From contig DASQWR010000087.1 in assembly GCA_035640155.1 (NCBI GenBank), positions 1 through 16,946 on the forward strand: 16,946 nt of DNA, in the 5' to 3' direction. The notes under the pieces are model-generated. The model was not told the origin of the DNA. It did not search any database and saw nothing but the letters and a program-made list of their open reading frames with translations. The translations under genes and the position numbers were made by a program. The DNA comes from JALYQB01 sp035640155 (GTDB taxonomy: Bacteria; Actinomycetota; Actinomycetes; Mycobacteriales; Pseudonocardiaceae). Positions 6,949-13,880 of this stretch are shown one piece after another (position 1 is the first letter of the stretch; the number at the start of each line of letters is the position of its first letter).

Positions 6949-7926
6949 TCAACCCATGCCGCGGGCCGTCGCGCGGAAAGTCCGCCGGTAGGCGGTCGGG
7001 GTCGTGCCGATCATGGTGGTGAAGCAGTCGCGGAGGGCCGCGGCGGAGGGGAATCCGGCCTCGGTGGCGACGCGTTCGATGGCCAGGTCGGTGGTCTCCA
7101 GCAGGTTGCGGGCCCGGTCGGCACGAGCGGTGTTGAGCCACTGCTTCGGGGTGGTGCCGGTGTCGGCGAGGAAGCGGCGGGTGAGTGTCCGTTCGCTACA
7201 GCAGGCATGTTCGGCCAGGCCGGCCAGGGTCAGTGATTCAGCCAGGCGCTGCAGCGCCCACTCCCGGGTCGCGGCCGTGCCCGTGGCGACCTCGGCGAGA
7301 TCCGCCACGAGGGGGCGGCGGATGAACTGGGCCTGACCGCCGGCGCGATGGGGCGCCATGACGTTCCAGCGGGCCACCTCGGTGGCGGCCTCGATGCCGT
7401 GGTCGTGCCGGACGATGTGCAGACCCAGGTCGAACCCGGCCGCGGCGCCGGCGGAGGTCAGCACCGGGCCGTCCTGGACGTAGAGGGCGTTAGGCAGCAC
7501 CTCGACGTCGGGGAACTGCTCGGCCAACGCGCCGGCGGCGGCCCAGTGCGTGGTGGCACGGCGACGGTCGAGCAGTCCGGCATGGGCCAGCGCGAACGCG
7601 CCGACGCAGATCGAGCCCATCCGCGCCCCGCGCTCCGCGGCGCGGCGCAGCCCTTGGACGACCGCCGGGGGCGGAGGCCCAGTGACCGCCGTGCTGTAGC
7701 CGATCACCAGCACCGTGTCGGCCTCGTCCATGGCGTCCAGCCCGTGTTGCAGGGTCAGCCCGATCCCGTCGGCCGCACGGACCCGCCGACCGGGCCCGCA
7801 GACTCTCAGGTCGTAACGCCCGTGGGTCGGGCCCGGTACCGGCGGGTCGCCGAACACCTGGATCGCGCAGCCCAGGTCGAAGGTGAGGACCCCGGGCAGG
7901 ACTACGGCGGCCACCTTGTGCGACAT
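6949..7926 (-). CDS. GlxA-type AraC regulator with DJ-1/PfpI sensor domain
   Basis: The 325-residue protein has the standard two-domain layout. Residues 4-185 form a DJ-1/PfpI-like domain, with GSICVGAFALAHAGLLD placing Cys107 at the nucleophile elbow and ATTHW at 124-128. Residues about 222-317 form an AraC-type DNA-binding region with two helix-turn-helices. The second carries the family pattern IERVATEAGFPSAAALRDCFTTMIGTTPTAYRR. GlxA-type proteins are usually activators whose non-catalytic DJ-1 domain senses a small ligand. Here the neighbouring enzyme at 8790 belongs to the same DJ-1 fold, so sensor and enzyme may recognise related molecules. The ATG at 7926 is preceded at some distance by an AGGG. 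The gene is divergent from the HD/isonitrile-hydratase operon with 131 bases between, making it the obvious regulator of that operon. It looks intact. Confidence 0.92.
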   Translation of the reverse strand: MSHKVAAVVLPGVLTFDLGCAIQVFGDPPVPGPTHGRYDLRVCGPGRRVRAADGIGLTLQHGLDAMDEADTVLVIGYSTAVTGPPPPAVVQGLRRAAERGARMGSICVGAFALAHAGLLDRRRATTHWAAAGALAEQFPDVEVLPNALYVQDGPVLTSAGAAAGFDLGLHIVRHDHGIEAATEVARWNVMAPHRAGGQAQFIRRPLVADLAEVATGTAATREWALQRLAESLTLAGLAEHACCSERTLTRRFLADTGTTPKQWLNTARADRARNLLETTDLAIERVATEAGFPSAAALRDCFTTMIGTTPTAYRRTFRATARGMG

Positions 7927-8057
7927 AGCCGCACCCTACCGCCAACCACTGTCTGTTTTCCGAGGAACATTGGCAGAAAGCCACCTGGCAAGGACCGCGA
8001 GCAGGCGACAGGGTTGCCGGTATGGCAGCTTCCAGCGGCATCGACCACGACTAGGCC
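7927..8057. promoter_or_regulatory. Divergent promoter region between GlxA gene and HD operon
   Basis: This 131-base gap must hold both promoters. Imperfect symmetry is visible: GCCAA and TTGGC arms, and within them TGTTTTCC/GGAACA with a two-base bulge, around 7940-7975. These are plausible but unproven regulator sites; no convincing -35/-10 pair stands out. Confidence 0.35.
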
Positions 8058-8777
8058 ATGCGTACCGGCGGCAACCTGACGACACGTCAAGGCGGGGCGC
8101 TCACGCCGTATCTGCTGCGTACCGTCGCCGCCTATCCCGGCCTGCGGCTGCGCCTGGCCACCGGACGCCGCGGCAACGGCGGTGTCGACCTGGACGCCGT
8201 CACCGTCCCGGACTCGCGGCTGGCCAAGGAGGCGGAGGAAGAGGCCCGCGAACTGTTGAGCCCGCACGTGCTGCAGCACACCTACCGGACCTTCTGGTTC
8301 GGTCTCGCGCTGTCCGCGCTGGACGGCATCGCGATGGACCTGGAGATGGTCTGGGTCGCCACGATGCTGCACGACCTCAACCTCGAACACCCCACGCCCG
8401 GCCGTTGCTTCGCGGTCGTGGGCGCCGAACGGGCCGAGCGGTTCGCCCTCGACCGCGACGTCGACCCCGCACGGGCGCGACGCATCGCCGCGGAGATCAC
8501 CGGGCACATCACCCTCGGCGCCGCCGATGACCTCGCCTCACCCGGCGGGTTCATCTCGGCCGGCGCGCTGGCCGACGTCGCGGGCCCGCGCCTGGACCAA
8601 CTCGACCCGGCCTGGGTGGCCGAGATCCTGCAGCGCCATCCAAGGCTGGAGTTCAAGCGCCACCTGCTCGCCTGCTGGAAGGCCGAAGGCAAGGCCGTCC
8701 CCCACGGCCGTGCCCGGTGGCTGACCCGCTGGGCGAGCTTCCCAATGCTCGTGCGCCTCGCCCCCTATGACGAATAG
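8058..8777 (+). CDS. HD-domain protein resembling cyanamide hydratase
   Basis: A 239-residue protein with a single HD domain. HTYRTFWFG gives the first metal His (74), MVWVATMLHDLNLE the His-Asp pair (105-106), and ITGHITLG a later His near 149. The order H-x-x-R...HD, followed by FAVVGAERAERFA, resembles the 'RFEVxGAxxA' segment of the cyanamide hydratase/DDI2 group. That group adds water to cyanamide to give urea using a zinc ion. Generic HD proteins are phosphohydrolases, so the specific activity is inference. The operon context strengthens the hydratase reading: 12 bases separate it from an isonitrile-hydratase-like gene. The ATG at 8058 has only a weak ribosome site, and a later start inside the first 50 codons is possible. 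It is the first gene of a rightward operon facing the GlxA regulator. Confidence 0.75.
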   Translation: MRTGGNLTTRQGGALTPYLLRTVAAYPGLRLRLATGRRGNGGVDLDAVTVPDSRLAKEAEEEARELLSPHVLQHTYRTFWFGLALSALDGIAMDLEMVWVATMLHDLNLEHPTPGRCFAVVGAERAERFALDRDVDPARARRIAAEITGHITLGAADDLASPGGFISAGALADVAGPRLDQLDPAWVAEILQRHPRLEFKRHLLACWKAEGKAVPHGRARWLTRWASFPMLVRLAPYDE

Positions 8778-8789
8778 ACCGGAGACCCC

Positions 8790-9455
8790 ATGAACAGCAA
8801 CACGACGCAGGCGCGCATCGGCCTGGTGTTCTACCCCGGCATGACCGCCCTGGACGTGATCGGCCCGCAGACCGTCTTCTCCGCCCTACCCGACGTCAAG
8901 ATCCACCGGATCTGGAAGACCGCCGACCCGATCCGGTGCGATGACGGCATGGCCGTCACCCCCGATACCACCTTCGCCGACTGCCCCCCACTGGACGTCC
9001 TGTGCGTCGGCGGCGGCCTGCACCAGGCCGAGATCGAGAACGACCGCGAAGTCCTCGACTTCCTTGCCCGGCAGGGGAAAACCGCGCGCTGGGTGACCTC
9101 CGTGTGCGGCGGGTCGGTCCTGCTGGCCAAGGCCGGGCTGCTCGACGGCTACCGCGCCGCCACGCACTGGGCCATGCGCGACCTCCTCGCCGGACTCGGG
9201 GTCGAGGTCGGCACCGAACGGGTCGTGGTCGACCGCAACCGAATGACCGGGGGCGGGGTCACGGCCGGGATCGACTTCGGCCTGGCGGTCGCCGCCGCCC
9301 TGCGCGGCGAGCGCGCCGCGAAGCTGGCGCAGCTCGCTATCGAGTACAACCCGGCACCGCCGTTCCGGGCCGGTTCGCCGGAGGAGGCCGGGCCCGAGCT
9401 CGTGGCCGAGGCGCTGGCCTTCATCGCCACCGAGATGGGCCGGGTCCCGGCATGA
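8790..9455 (+). CDS. inhA: DJ-1/PfpI-family isonitrile (isocyanide) hydratase-like enzyme
   Basis: The 221-residue protein follows the Pseudomonas isonitrile hydratase closely as I remember it. Shared segments include LDVIGP (Asp22), LPDV, TFADCPPLDV, VTSVC with Cys106 as nucleophile, ATHWAMRDLLA, RMTGGGVTAGIDF and EYNPAPPFRAGSP. Those enzymes convert R-NC to the N-substituted formamide through a Cys-bound intermediate with help from the Asp. Both residues are present. One difference is that the residues after the Cys are Gly-Gly-Ser, where I recall Thr-Gly-Ser. GGAG at 8781-8784 precedes the ATG, and the stop overlaps the next start as ATGA. It lies between an HD hydratase-like gene and a membrane protein and is probably driven by the divergent GlxA regulator. 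Enzyme class is likely; the natural substrate is unknown. Confidence 0.83.
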   Translation: MNSNTTQARIGLVFYPGMTALDVIGPQTVFSALPDVKIHRIWKTADPIRCDDGMAVTPDTTFADCPPLDVLCVGGGLHQAEIENDREVLDFLARQGKTARWVTSVCGGSVLLAKAGLLDGYRAATHWAMRDLLAGLGVEVGTERVVVDRNRMTGGGVTAGIDFGLAVAAALRGERAAKLAQLAIEYNPAPPFRAGSPEEAGPELVAEALAFIATEMGRVPA

Positions 9456-9865
9456 TCGCGATCGCGGGCATGCGGTCCGGGCGGTGGTGGTGCTCCTACG
9501 CCGCCATGGTCGCGGCCATGCTCACCGGCATGGTCCTGGGGCACGCGATCACCGCCGTACTGCTCGGCGACCGCGCCGAAGGCGACCTCGTCATGCTCCT
9601 GGCGATGGCGTTCTGGATGACGGTCGCAATGGTCGTCTGGATGACGATCCGTCGACACCCGCAGCGCGCGATCTCACGCATGGCCGCGGCGATGAACCTG
9701 CCGTTCGCCGTGGTCGTCCCGCTACTCGCGGCCGGAAGCATCCAGGCCACCACGGCCACGGTCTCCGGTCACGCCGCGATGCTGGTGCTGATGGCGATCA
9801 GCATGCTCATCGACGACGACGTCCCGGCACCCCGCCTGCCGGCGGCCCGCCACCTCAGCGGGTGA
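9452..9865 (+). CDS. Small methionine-rich membrane protein
   Basis: The ATG at 9452 overlaps the preceding stop (ATGA), so translation is probably coupled. The frame is open upstream to 9002, but that part overlaps the hydratase gene. The 137 residues contain about four hydrophobic segments (roughly 14-38, 46-66, 78-97 and 105-121) and a hydrophilic tail. There are fifteen methionines, mostly spaced by exactly four: 19/23/27, 48/52/56/60/64, 77/81 and 110/114/118, lining one face of each helix. Three His residues (31, 69, 107) sit near helix ends. I recall similar actinobacterial proteins, some loosely annotated as flagellar FliP, but no flagellar genes are nearby and I do not accept that name. 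Soft-metal or hydrophobic-ligand handling is conceivable. Its place as last gene of the hydratase operon suggests an export or membrane accessory role, unproven. Confidence 0.75.
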   Translation: MIAIAGMRSGRWWCSYAAMVAAMLTGMVLGHAITAVLLGDRAEGDLVMLLAMAFWMTVAMVVWMTIRRHPQRAISRMAAAMNLPFAVVVPLLAAGSIQATTATVSGHAAMLVLMAISMLIDDDVPAPRLPAARHLSG

Positions 9866-10297
9866 TCCCGTCGGAGGCCGGCAGCCGGTATTCCGGGGAT
9901 CGCGACGACACCACTCCCCGGGAGGCCGCGAGTAGGCGGTGAGCCGCGATGACCCGCTCGGCGAGGGCGCGGGCCAGTGCGCAGCATCAGCAACGGGTCC
10001 AGTCTCGGACCGGCCTGGCGCCGCTGCAAGGCGTCGACCTCGGCCGGATGGAATGCGAGCACACCCACGACCTGAGCCGGGACGAGGCCGTCGTGGAGCA
10101 CCCGCTGCATGGCGCCCGCGGCTTCGTCGGCCGCCGGTTGTCGGTCACGCGCACGACATGGCGCTGCCGCGCCGGCGCCTGTGGCAGCGGGGCGAGGACG
10201 CAGGCCATCCGGTCGCGCAGTCGCAGCATTGCCGCGGGTTCGGCGCGTGCATGCCGATCAGCACGCAGGTTGGTCCGGCCGCAAGCGACACCGTCAC
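9855..10297 (-). pseudogene. Conserved-looking unknown gene broken across three frames
   Basis: A GTG at 10297 is preceded by GGGAG with a 5-base spacing, 15 bases after the stop of the fusion gene, so it looks like the next gene of that operon. Translation reads VTVSLAAAGPTCVLIGMHA. It then continues in another frame as AEPAAMLRLRDRMACVLA through VVRVTDNRR, then in the third as ADEAAGAMQRVLHDGLVPAQ and VDALQRRQAG. After LLMLR it shifts again to LARALAERVIAAHRLLAA and a TGA at 9855-9857. Joined, this makes about 147 residues of coherent amphipathic protein with no domain I recognise. Three single-base changes are needed, so it is either decayed or affected by sequencing indels. Its end overlaps the end of the convergent membrane-protein gene by 11 bases. 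Confidence 0.5.
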
Positions 10298-10312
10298 ACG
10301 TTCTCCCGTGCG

Positions 10313-11896
10313 TCAGCGACGTCGCGCCCGCAGGACGATGTCGTCGACGTGGTGCGAGGCCGAGGCGGCGCCGGGGGGCCGGGGCCGCTTCTCGTGGACC
10401 TCGACGTCCCACTCCGGTGCCGCGTCGAGCGCAGCTGCGAAGTCGTCGACCCCGACGTAGGCGTCCGGGTCGAAGGGCCGGGAGTGGGCGAGCGTGTCGA
10501 CCGGCGCTCGCATCGGTTCGAGATCGTGGCCGACCACGAGGAGGGTGCCGCCGGAGGCGACGGCCCCGAGGACGTTGCGGACCGCGCGGTGATCGGGTGT
10601 CCGGGGGATCGATGCGTACTGGGCCGCCACGAGGTCGAAGGCACCGGCTTCGAAGGGGTCGAGGGCGTTCGCGTCGGCAGGGAGGCACTCGACGCGTACG
10701 CCGCGGCGCTCGGCCTCGGCCGCGACGCGTCCGAGGGCGATCGGTGAAATGTCGCTCGCCGTCACCGACCACCCCCGCTCGGCCAGCCACATCGCGTCTC
10801 CGCCCTCGCCCGCCCCGACGTCGAGGGCACGACCGGGGGTGAGCGCCGTGGTCTCGCCGACGAGCGCGCCGTTCGGGTTGCCGCTCCACACCCGGTCGTC
10901 GCCGTAGCGCTGATCCCAGTCCGTCTGGTTCCCCGACCGCCGGGCTGCCACGCGCACGTCCTCCTCGGCAAGGCTGAGGCTGATCATGGCCCCGACGCGG
11001 CTGCCGTTGGCGGCCGCCTGCAGGACCTGTTGCGACGGGTCGGTCACGTTGCCGGCGGCGTAGAGGCCCTCGACCGCGGTCTGCCCCGTGGCGTCGGTCT
11101 CGACGACGTCGCCGAGCCCGGTCGGGTGGGCCGCCGTCCGGAGACCGAGCGCTGTGAACGGTGCGACGCGCACCCGGAACCGAGGACCGACGGCGACGGC
11201 GTTGGCATCGATGCGCCGGCCGTCGCCGAGCTCGACGGCCGCCACGCGCCCGTCGTCGCCGGGGACGAGCCGACGCACGTGGCCCTCGACGACCTCGACG
11301 CCCGCGGCCCGCAAGGCGTCGACCTGGGTCCGATCGGCCTCGACGTCGTCGTGCAGCACGACGACATGCCGGGCGGTGAGCTGGCGGAACAGACCGGCCG
11401 GGTGGAGCCCCGCCGCGTGGGTGACGACCTGGACGATGCGCTGGTCACGCACCTCGTAGCCGTGGCAGAACGGGCAGTGGATGACGTCACGGCCCCAGTG
11501 CTCCGCGAGGCCGTCGATGTCGGGCAGGTCGTCCACCAGTCCGGTCGCGGCGAGCACGCGCCGAGCCACGACGGAGTGACCGCCGACGAGCTCGAGGCGA
11601 AAGAGCCCGTTCCCACCGCGGGTGACCGCAGTGACGCGGCCGGGCAGGACCTCCCCGCCGTAGCTCCTGACCTCCTCCCGACCGACGGTCAGCAGCTGCG
11701 ACGGCGGTTCGCCCTCACGACCCAGGTAGCCGTGCATGTGGGTGGCGGGGGCGTTGCGGGGCTCGCCGGCGTCGACGACGATCACCGACCGGCGCTGCCG
11801 GCCGAGCTGGAGCGCAGCCGCGAGTCCGGCCGCCGAACCACCGACGACCGCGACGTCGCAGTGGCGTTCGACGGTGCGGATGGCGTGTTCACTCAT
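10313..11896 (-). CDS. Thioredoxin-reductase-like flavoprotein fused to a SAM methyltransferase
   Basis: This is one uninterrupted 527-residue frame. Residues 13-310 form the flavoprotein. The FAD dinucleotide motif VVGGSAAG is at 17-24, the redox pair Cys141/Cys144 lies in HCPFCHGYEVRDQ, and the second FAD motif GLYAAGNV is at 278-285. The segment where an NADPH motif (GxGxxA) should stand reads VVTHAAGLHPAG and is not canonical. Residues 327-527 form a class I methyltransferase. WDQRYGDDRVWSGNPN opens it, motif I is LDVGAGEGGDAMWLA (358-372), and an acidic SDIS follows strand 2. Similar fusions occur in actinobacteria. The flavoprotein half resembles the dithiol oxidases GliT/HlmI, and a linked methyltransferase could S-methylate the same thiols; this is inference. 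The ATG at 11896 faces the XRE-cupin gene, which probably regulates it. Confidence 0.88.
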   Translation of the reverse strand: MSEHAIRTVERHCDVAVVGGSAAGLAAALQLGRQRRSVIVVDAGEPRNAPATHMHGYLGREGEPPSQLLTVGREEVRSYGGEVLPGRVTAVTRGGNGLFRLELVGGHSVVARRVLAATGLVDDLPDIDGLAEHWGRDVIHCPFCHGYEVRDQRIVQVVTHAAGLHPAGLFRQLTARHVVVLHDDVEADRTQVDALRAAGVEVVEGHVRRLVPGDDGRVAAVELGDGRRIDANAVAVGPRFRVRVAPFTALGLRTAAHPTGLGDVVETDATGQTAVEGLYAAGNVTDPSQQVLQAAANGSRVGAMISLSLAEEDVRVAARRSGNQTDWDQRYGDDRVWSGNPNGALVGETTALTPGRALDVGAGEGGDAMWLAERGWSVTASDISPIALGRVAAEAERRGVRVECLPADANALDPFEAGAFDLVAAQYASIPRTPDHRAVRNVLGAVASGGTLLVVGHDLEPMRAPVDTLAHSRPFDPDAYVGVDDFAAALDAAPEWDVEVHEKRPRPPGAASASHHVDDIVLRARRR

Positions 11897-11926
11897 GGCT
11901 TCGACGATATGGTTCTCGTCGTGTTA

Positions 11927-11956
11927 CGCAAGATGTTTTGCAGGATCCGCAAGACG
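11927..11956. promoter_or_regulatory. Direct repeats in the divergent promoter (candidate XRE-cupin site)
   Basis: CGCAAGATG (11927-11935) and CGCAAGACG (11948-11956) are 21 bases apart, two helical turns, matching at 8 of 9 positions. Between them TTTTGC forms an inverted partner to GCAAGA. The 73-base gap separates the fusion gene from the XRE gene and is AT-richer than its surroundings. It is a good candidate operator; binding is not shown. Confidence 0.45.
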
Positions 11957-11969
11957 AGAGGAGCGCGCG

Positions 11970-12548
11970 ATGGCCGAGCCGAACGACATCGAACGGGTGG
12001 TCCGAACCCGGCTCCGGAGCCTCCGGAACACGCTGGGCCTGTCGCTCGACGAGCTCGCCGCCCGGACCAACCTCAGTCCCTCGACGATCAGTCGCGTCGA
12101 GACCGGCAAGCGCACGATCAGCCTCGACGTCCTGCTGCCGCTCGCGGCGGCGCTGCAGGTTGATCTCGACGCGCTGCTCGATGTGCGCAGTGACGACGAC
12201 GTGGTCATCCGCCCGGCGCCGAGCACCTCGGGGAAGCGCACGACCTGGATGCTCAGCCGGCCGACCGGCCGCACGATCGCCGTGAAAATGCGGCTCGAAC
12301 CGACGCGCCGGAAGACGGAGCAGCGCGTCCACCCCGGGCACGACTGGTTCTTCGTCCTCGAGGGCCGCGTCCGACTCTCGCTCGGCGACCGGGACATCCT
12401 GGTCGAGACCGGTGAGGCCGCCGAGTTCGGCACCATGACACCGCACGCCTTCGCCGCGGTCGACGGCCCCGCCGAGCTGATCGTGATCTTCGACCGCGAG
12501 GGACAACGGGCCCACGTCCATCACGAACGCTCTCCGACCGGCTCCTAG
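11970..12548 (+). CDS. XRE-family regulator with C-terminal cupin sensor
   Basis: From the ATG at 11970 (GAGAGGAG at 11956-11963 just upstream) the protein is 192 residues. The frame is open earlier but overlaps the divergent gene. Residues about 8-70 are a Cro/C1-type helix-turn-helix (LSLDELAARTNLSPSTISRVETGKRTISLD). Residues about 100-175 form a cupin barrel. Motif 1 HPGHDWFFVLEGRVRL includes His121 and His124, and motif 2 contains PHAF with His159. These regulators sense small molecules through the cupin and act on adjacent genes. The divergent position and the repeats in the shared promoter point to control of the flavoprotein-methyltransferase gene. A hairpin at 12581-12597 separates it from the convergent TetR gene. 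The gene looks intact; the ligand is unknown. Confidence 0.92.
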   Translation: MAEPNDIERVVRTRLRSLRNTLGLSLDELAARTNLSPSTISRVETGKRTISLDVLLPLAAALQVDLDALLDVRSDDDVVIRPAPSTSGKRTTWMLSRPTGRTIAVKMRLEPTRRKTEQRVHPGHDWFFVLEGRVRLSLGDRDILVETGEAAEFGTMTPHAFAAVDGPAELIVIFDREGQRAHVHHERSPTGS

Positions 12549-12580
12549 GGCCCGTTCCTCGTCGCCCGCGCCTGAGGAGG

Positions 12581-12597
12581 CCTGACGGCGCGTCAGG
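12581..12597. terminator. Perfect stem-loop between convergent XRE and TetR genes
   Basis: CCTGACG, loop GCG, CGTCAGG is a perfect 7-bp stem that can act in both directions. It overlaps the TetR stop codon (12593-12595) and lies 32 bases after the XRE stop. There is no T-run. Confidence 0.6.
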
Positions 12598-13192
12598 TCA
12601 GATCGGGGCACGCGGCGAGCCCGTCGAGGTACACGTCCATCTGGCGGCGAGCGATCACCTCCCAGTCGGGGACGTGAGCGAGGGGCTGCGCGAGCATCGC
12701 GCCCATGATGACGATGTCGAAGGCGCCGGCGTCGCGGCGGATGCTGCCGTCGGCCTGTCCGCGGGCAACGATCTTCTCTAGCGCGCCGCGGATGCTCACC
12801 TGCAGGGCGCGCATCGTGTCGTCGAGTTCGGCGGGGCCGCCGTGCAGCGGCAGGACGAGCTGGTCGCGGTGCGCGATGGTCCGGAGCAAGAACGCCCTGA
12901 TAGCGTCGATCCCCCGGCCGGGGGTGTCCGCGCACTCGATGGCCGTGGCCAGGACGAGCTCGAAGGACCGCGTCGTCAACGCCGCGAGCAGCGCTTCGCG
13001 TGTGGGGTAGCGGCGGTACAGGGTGGCGACGCCGACGCCGGCCTCGGCAGCGACCACGCCCAGCGGCACCCGCGTTCCCTCGCGTTTGATCACCGCCGTA
13101 GCGGCGGCCAGGACCCGCTCCCGGTTCGCCGCGGCGTCCCTGCGGAGCACCGGCTCCGCAGGCCGGCCTGACGATGCGGTGTTCGGCTCCAC
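12593..13192 (-). CDS. TetR-family transcriptional regulator
   Basis: A 199-residue protein. The N-terminal helix-turn-helix occupies about residues 22-66 and reads NRERVLAAATAVIKREG, then VAAEAGVGVATLYRRYPTREALLAAL, the TetR signature. The C-terminal ligand/dimer domain (70-199) has no specific match. The annotated GTG at 13192 lacks a good ribosome site. A GTG 14 codons later (before LRRDAAANRE) follows a GGAG very closely and could be the true start. The gene is divergent from the cupin gene, with a 22-bp palindrome 39 bases upstream of its start, so repression of itself and of the cupin/NmrA pair is the natural reading. It is the second independent regulator-plus-enzyme pair in this part of the window. 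Confidence 0.92.
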   Translation of the reverse strand: MEPNTASSGRPAEPVLRRDAAANRERVLAAATAVIKREGTRVPLGVVAAEAGVGVATLYRRYPTREALLAALTTRSFELVLATAIECADTPGRGIDAIRAFLLRTIAHRDQLVLPLHGGPAELDDTMRALQVSIRGALEKIVARGQADGSIRRDAGAFDIVIMGAMLAQPLAHVPDWEVIARRQMDVYLDGLAACPDLT

Positions 13193-13230
13193 GGGTGCAG
13201 GGTCGCACGCCGTCGGCCGGCCAAGAAGTT

Positions 13231-13252
13231 AAGTGGACGAAATCCTCCACTT
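13231..13252. promoter_or_regulatory. Probable TetR operator (22-bp palindrome)
   Basis: AAGTGGACGAA and ATCCTCCACTT pair at 9 of 11 positions, including a perfect outer 7-bp AAGTGGA/TCCACTT. The site lies between the divergent TetR and cupin genes. Size and symmetry are typical of a TetR dimer site. Confidence 0.75.
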
Positions 13253-13382
13253 CGAGTAGGGTTCGCGACGACGACAGCGCCGTAAGCGGGCGACCGTCGG
13301 GCCTCTCCGGACCGTCGGCGCCGCAGCCGCAGCCCCGTGCCACCCGCCACCGATTGCCGCGGCCAACGAGAGGAACAGCGCC

Positions 13383-13880
13383 ATGGTTCCGAGCACGACA
13401 AGCGGATTCCTCCTCGCGAGCGACGAAGGCGACGCCTACGACTGGCTCGGGACGCTGACGCTGAACAAGGTCATGGGCAGCGTCACCGCCGGCGGGCTCG
13501 ACGTCGTGGACCACCGCGTCCCGCCCGGCTACGCCCCGCCACTGCACGTCCACCGCGACCAGGACGAAGTGCTCTTCGTCCTGGAAGGCGAGTTCACCGT
13601 CCACTGTGGGGACCAGATGTGGCACGCGGCCGCGGGATCGCTCGCGTTCCTTCCTCGCGGCGTCCCGCACGGGTTCACCGTGTCCGACGACGGCCCTGGC
13701 CGGACGCTGCTCATCAACGCGCCCGCCGGGTTCGCCGACCTCGTGCACGACCTCGGTGAGCCCGTCACAGCGCTCCGGCTGCCGCCGAAGGACGCGCCGA
13801 TGCCCGACCTGTCGCGGATCAAGGCGCTGTCCGAGGCGCACGGCATCTTCGCCGCCGACGTCGGCGGATCGCCGCGGTGA
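13383..13880 (+). CDS. Cupin-domain protein (quercetinase-like)
   Basis: A 165-residue single-domain cupin. Motif 1 is PPLHVHRDQDEVLFVLEGEF, with metal ligands His55, His57 and Glu62. Motif 2 is GSLAFLPRGVPHGFTV, with the fourth ligand His96. The complete ligand set predicts a metal-binding protein. Related actinobacterial proteins are often named quercetin 2,3-dioxygenase-like, but the substrate cannot be read from sequence. GAGAGGAA at 13368-13375 supports the ATG at 13383. The stop overlaps the following GTG start by four bases (GTGA), so the two were once translated together. The divergent TetR gene and palindrome suggest induced expression. The gene appears intact although its partner downstream is cut. 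Confidence 0.9.
   Translation: MVPSTTSGFLLASDEGDAYDWLGTLTLNKVMGSVTAGGLDVVDHRVPPGYAPPLHVHRDQDEVLFVLEGEFTVHCGDQMWHAAAGSLAFLPRGVPHGFTVSDDGPGRTLLINAPAGFADLVHDLGEPVTALRLPPKDAPMPDLSRIKALSEAHGIFAADVGGSPR

Noticed and set aside
9452..9865. Naming the membrane protein a flagellar FliP
   Set aside because: The length and Met-rich helices do not fit FliP, and there are no flagellar genes around. The name seems to be a propagated misannotation of similar proteins.
11030..12163. 377-codon open frame on the plus strand
   Set aside because: It is antisense to the flavoprotein-methyltransferase fusion, whose motifs are clear. The plus-strand translation has no recognisable domain.
11889..13841. 650-codon open frame on the minus strand
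   Set aside because: It runs antisense to the XRE-cupin and cupin genes and out of frame with the TetR gene. Its translation is Arg/Gly/Pro-rich without domains, a typical high-GC shadow.
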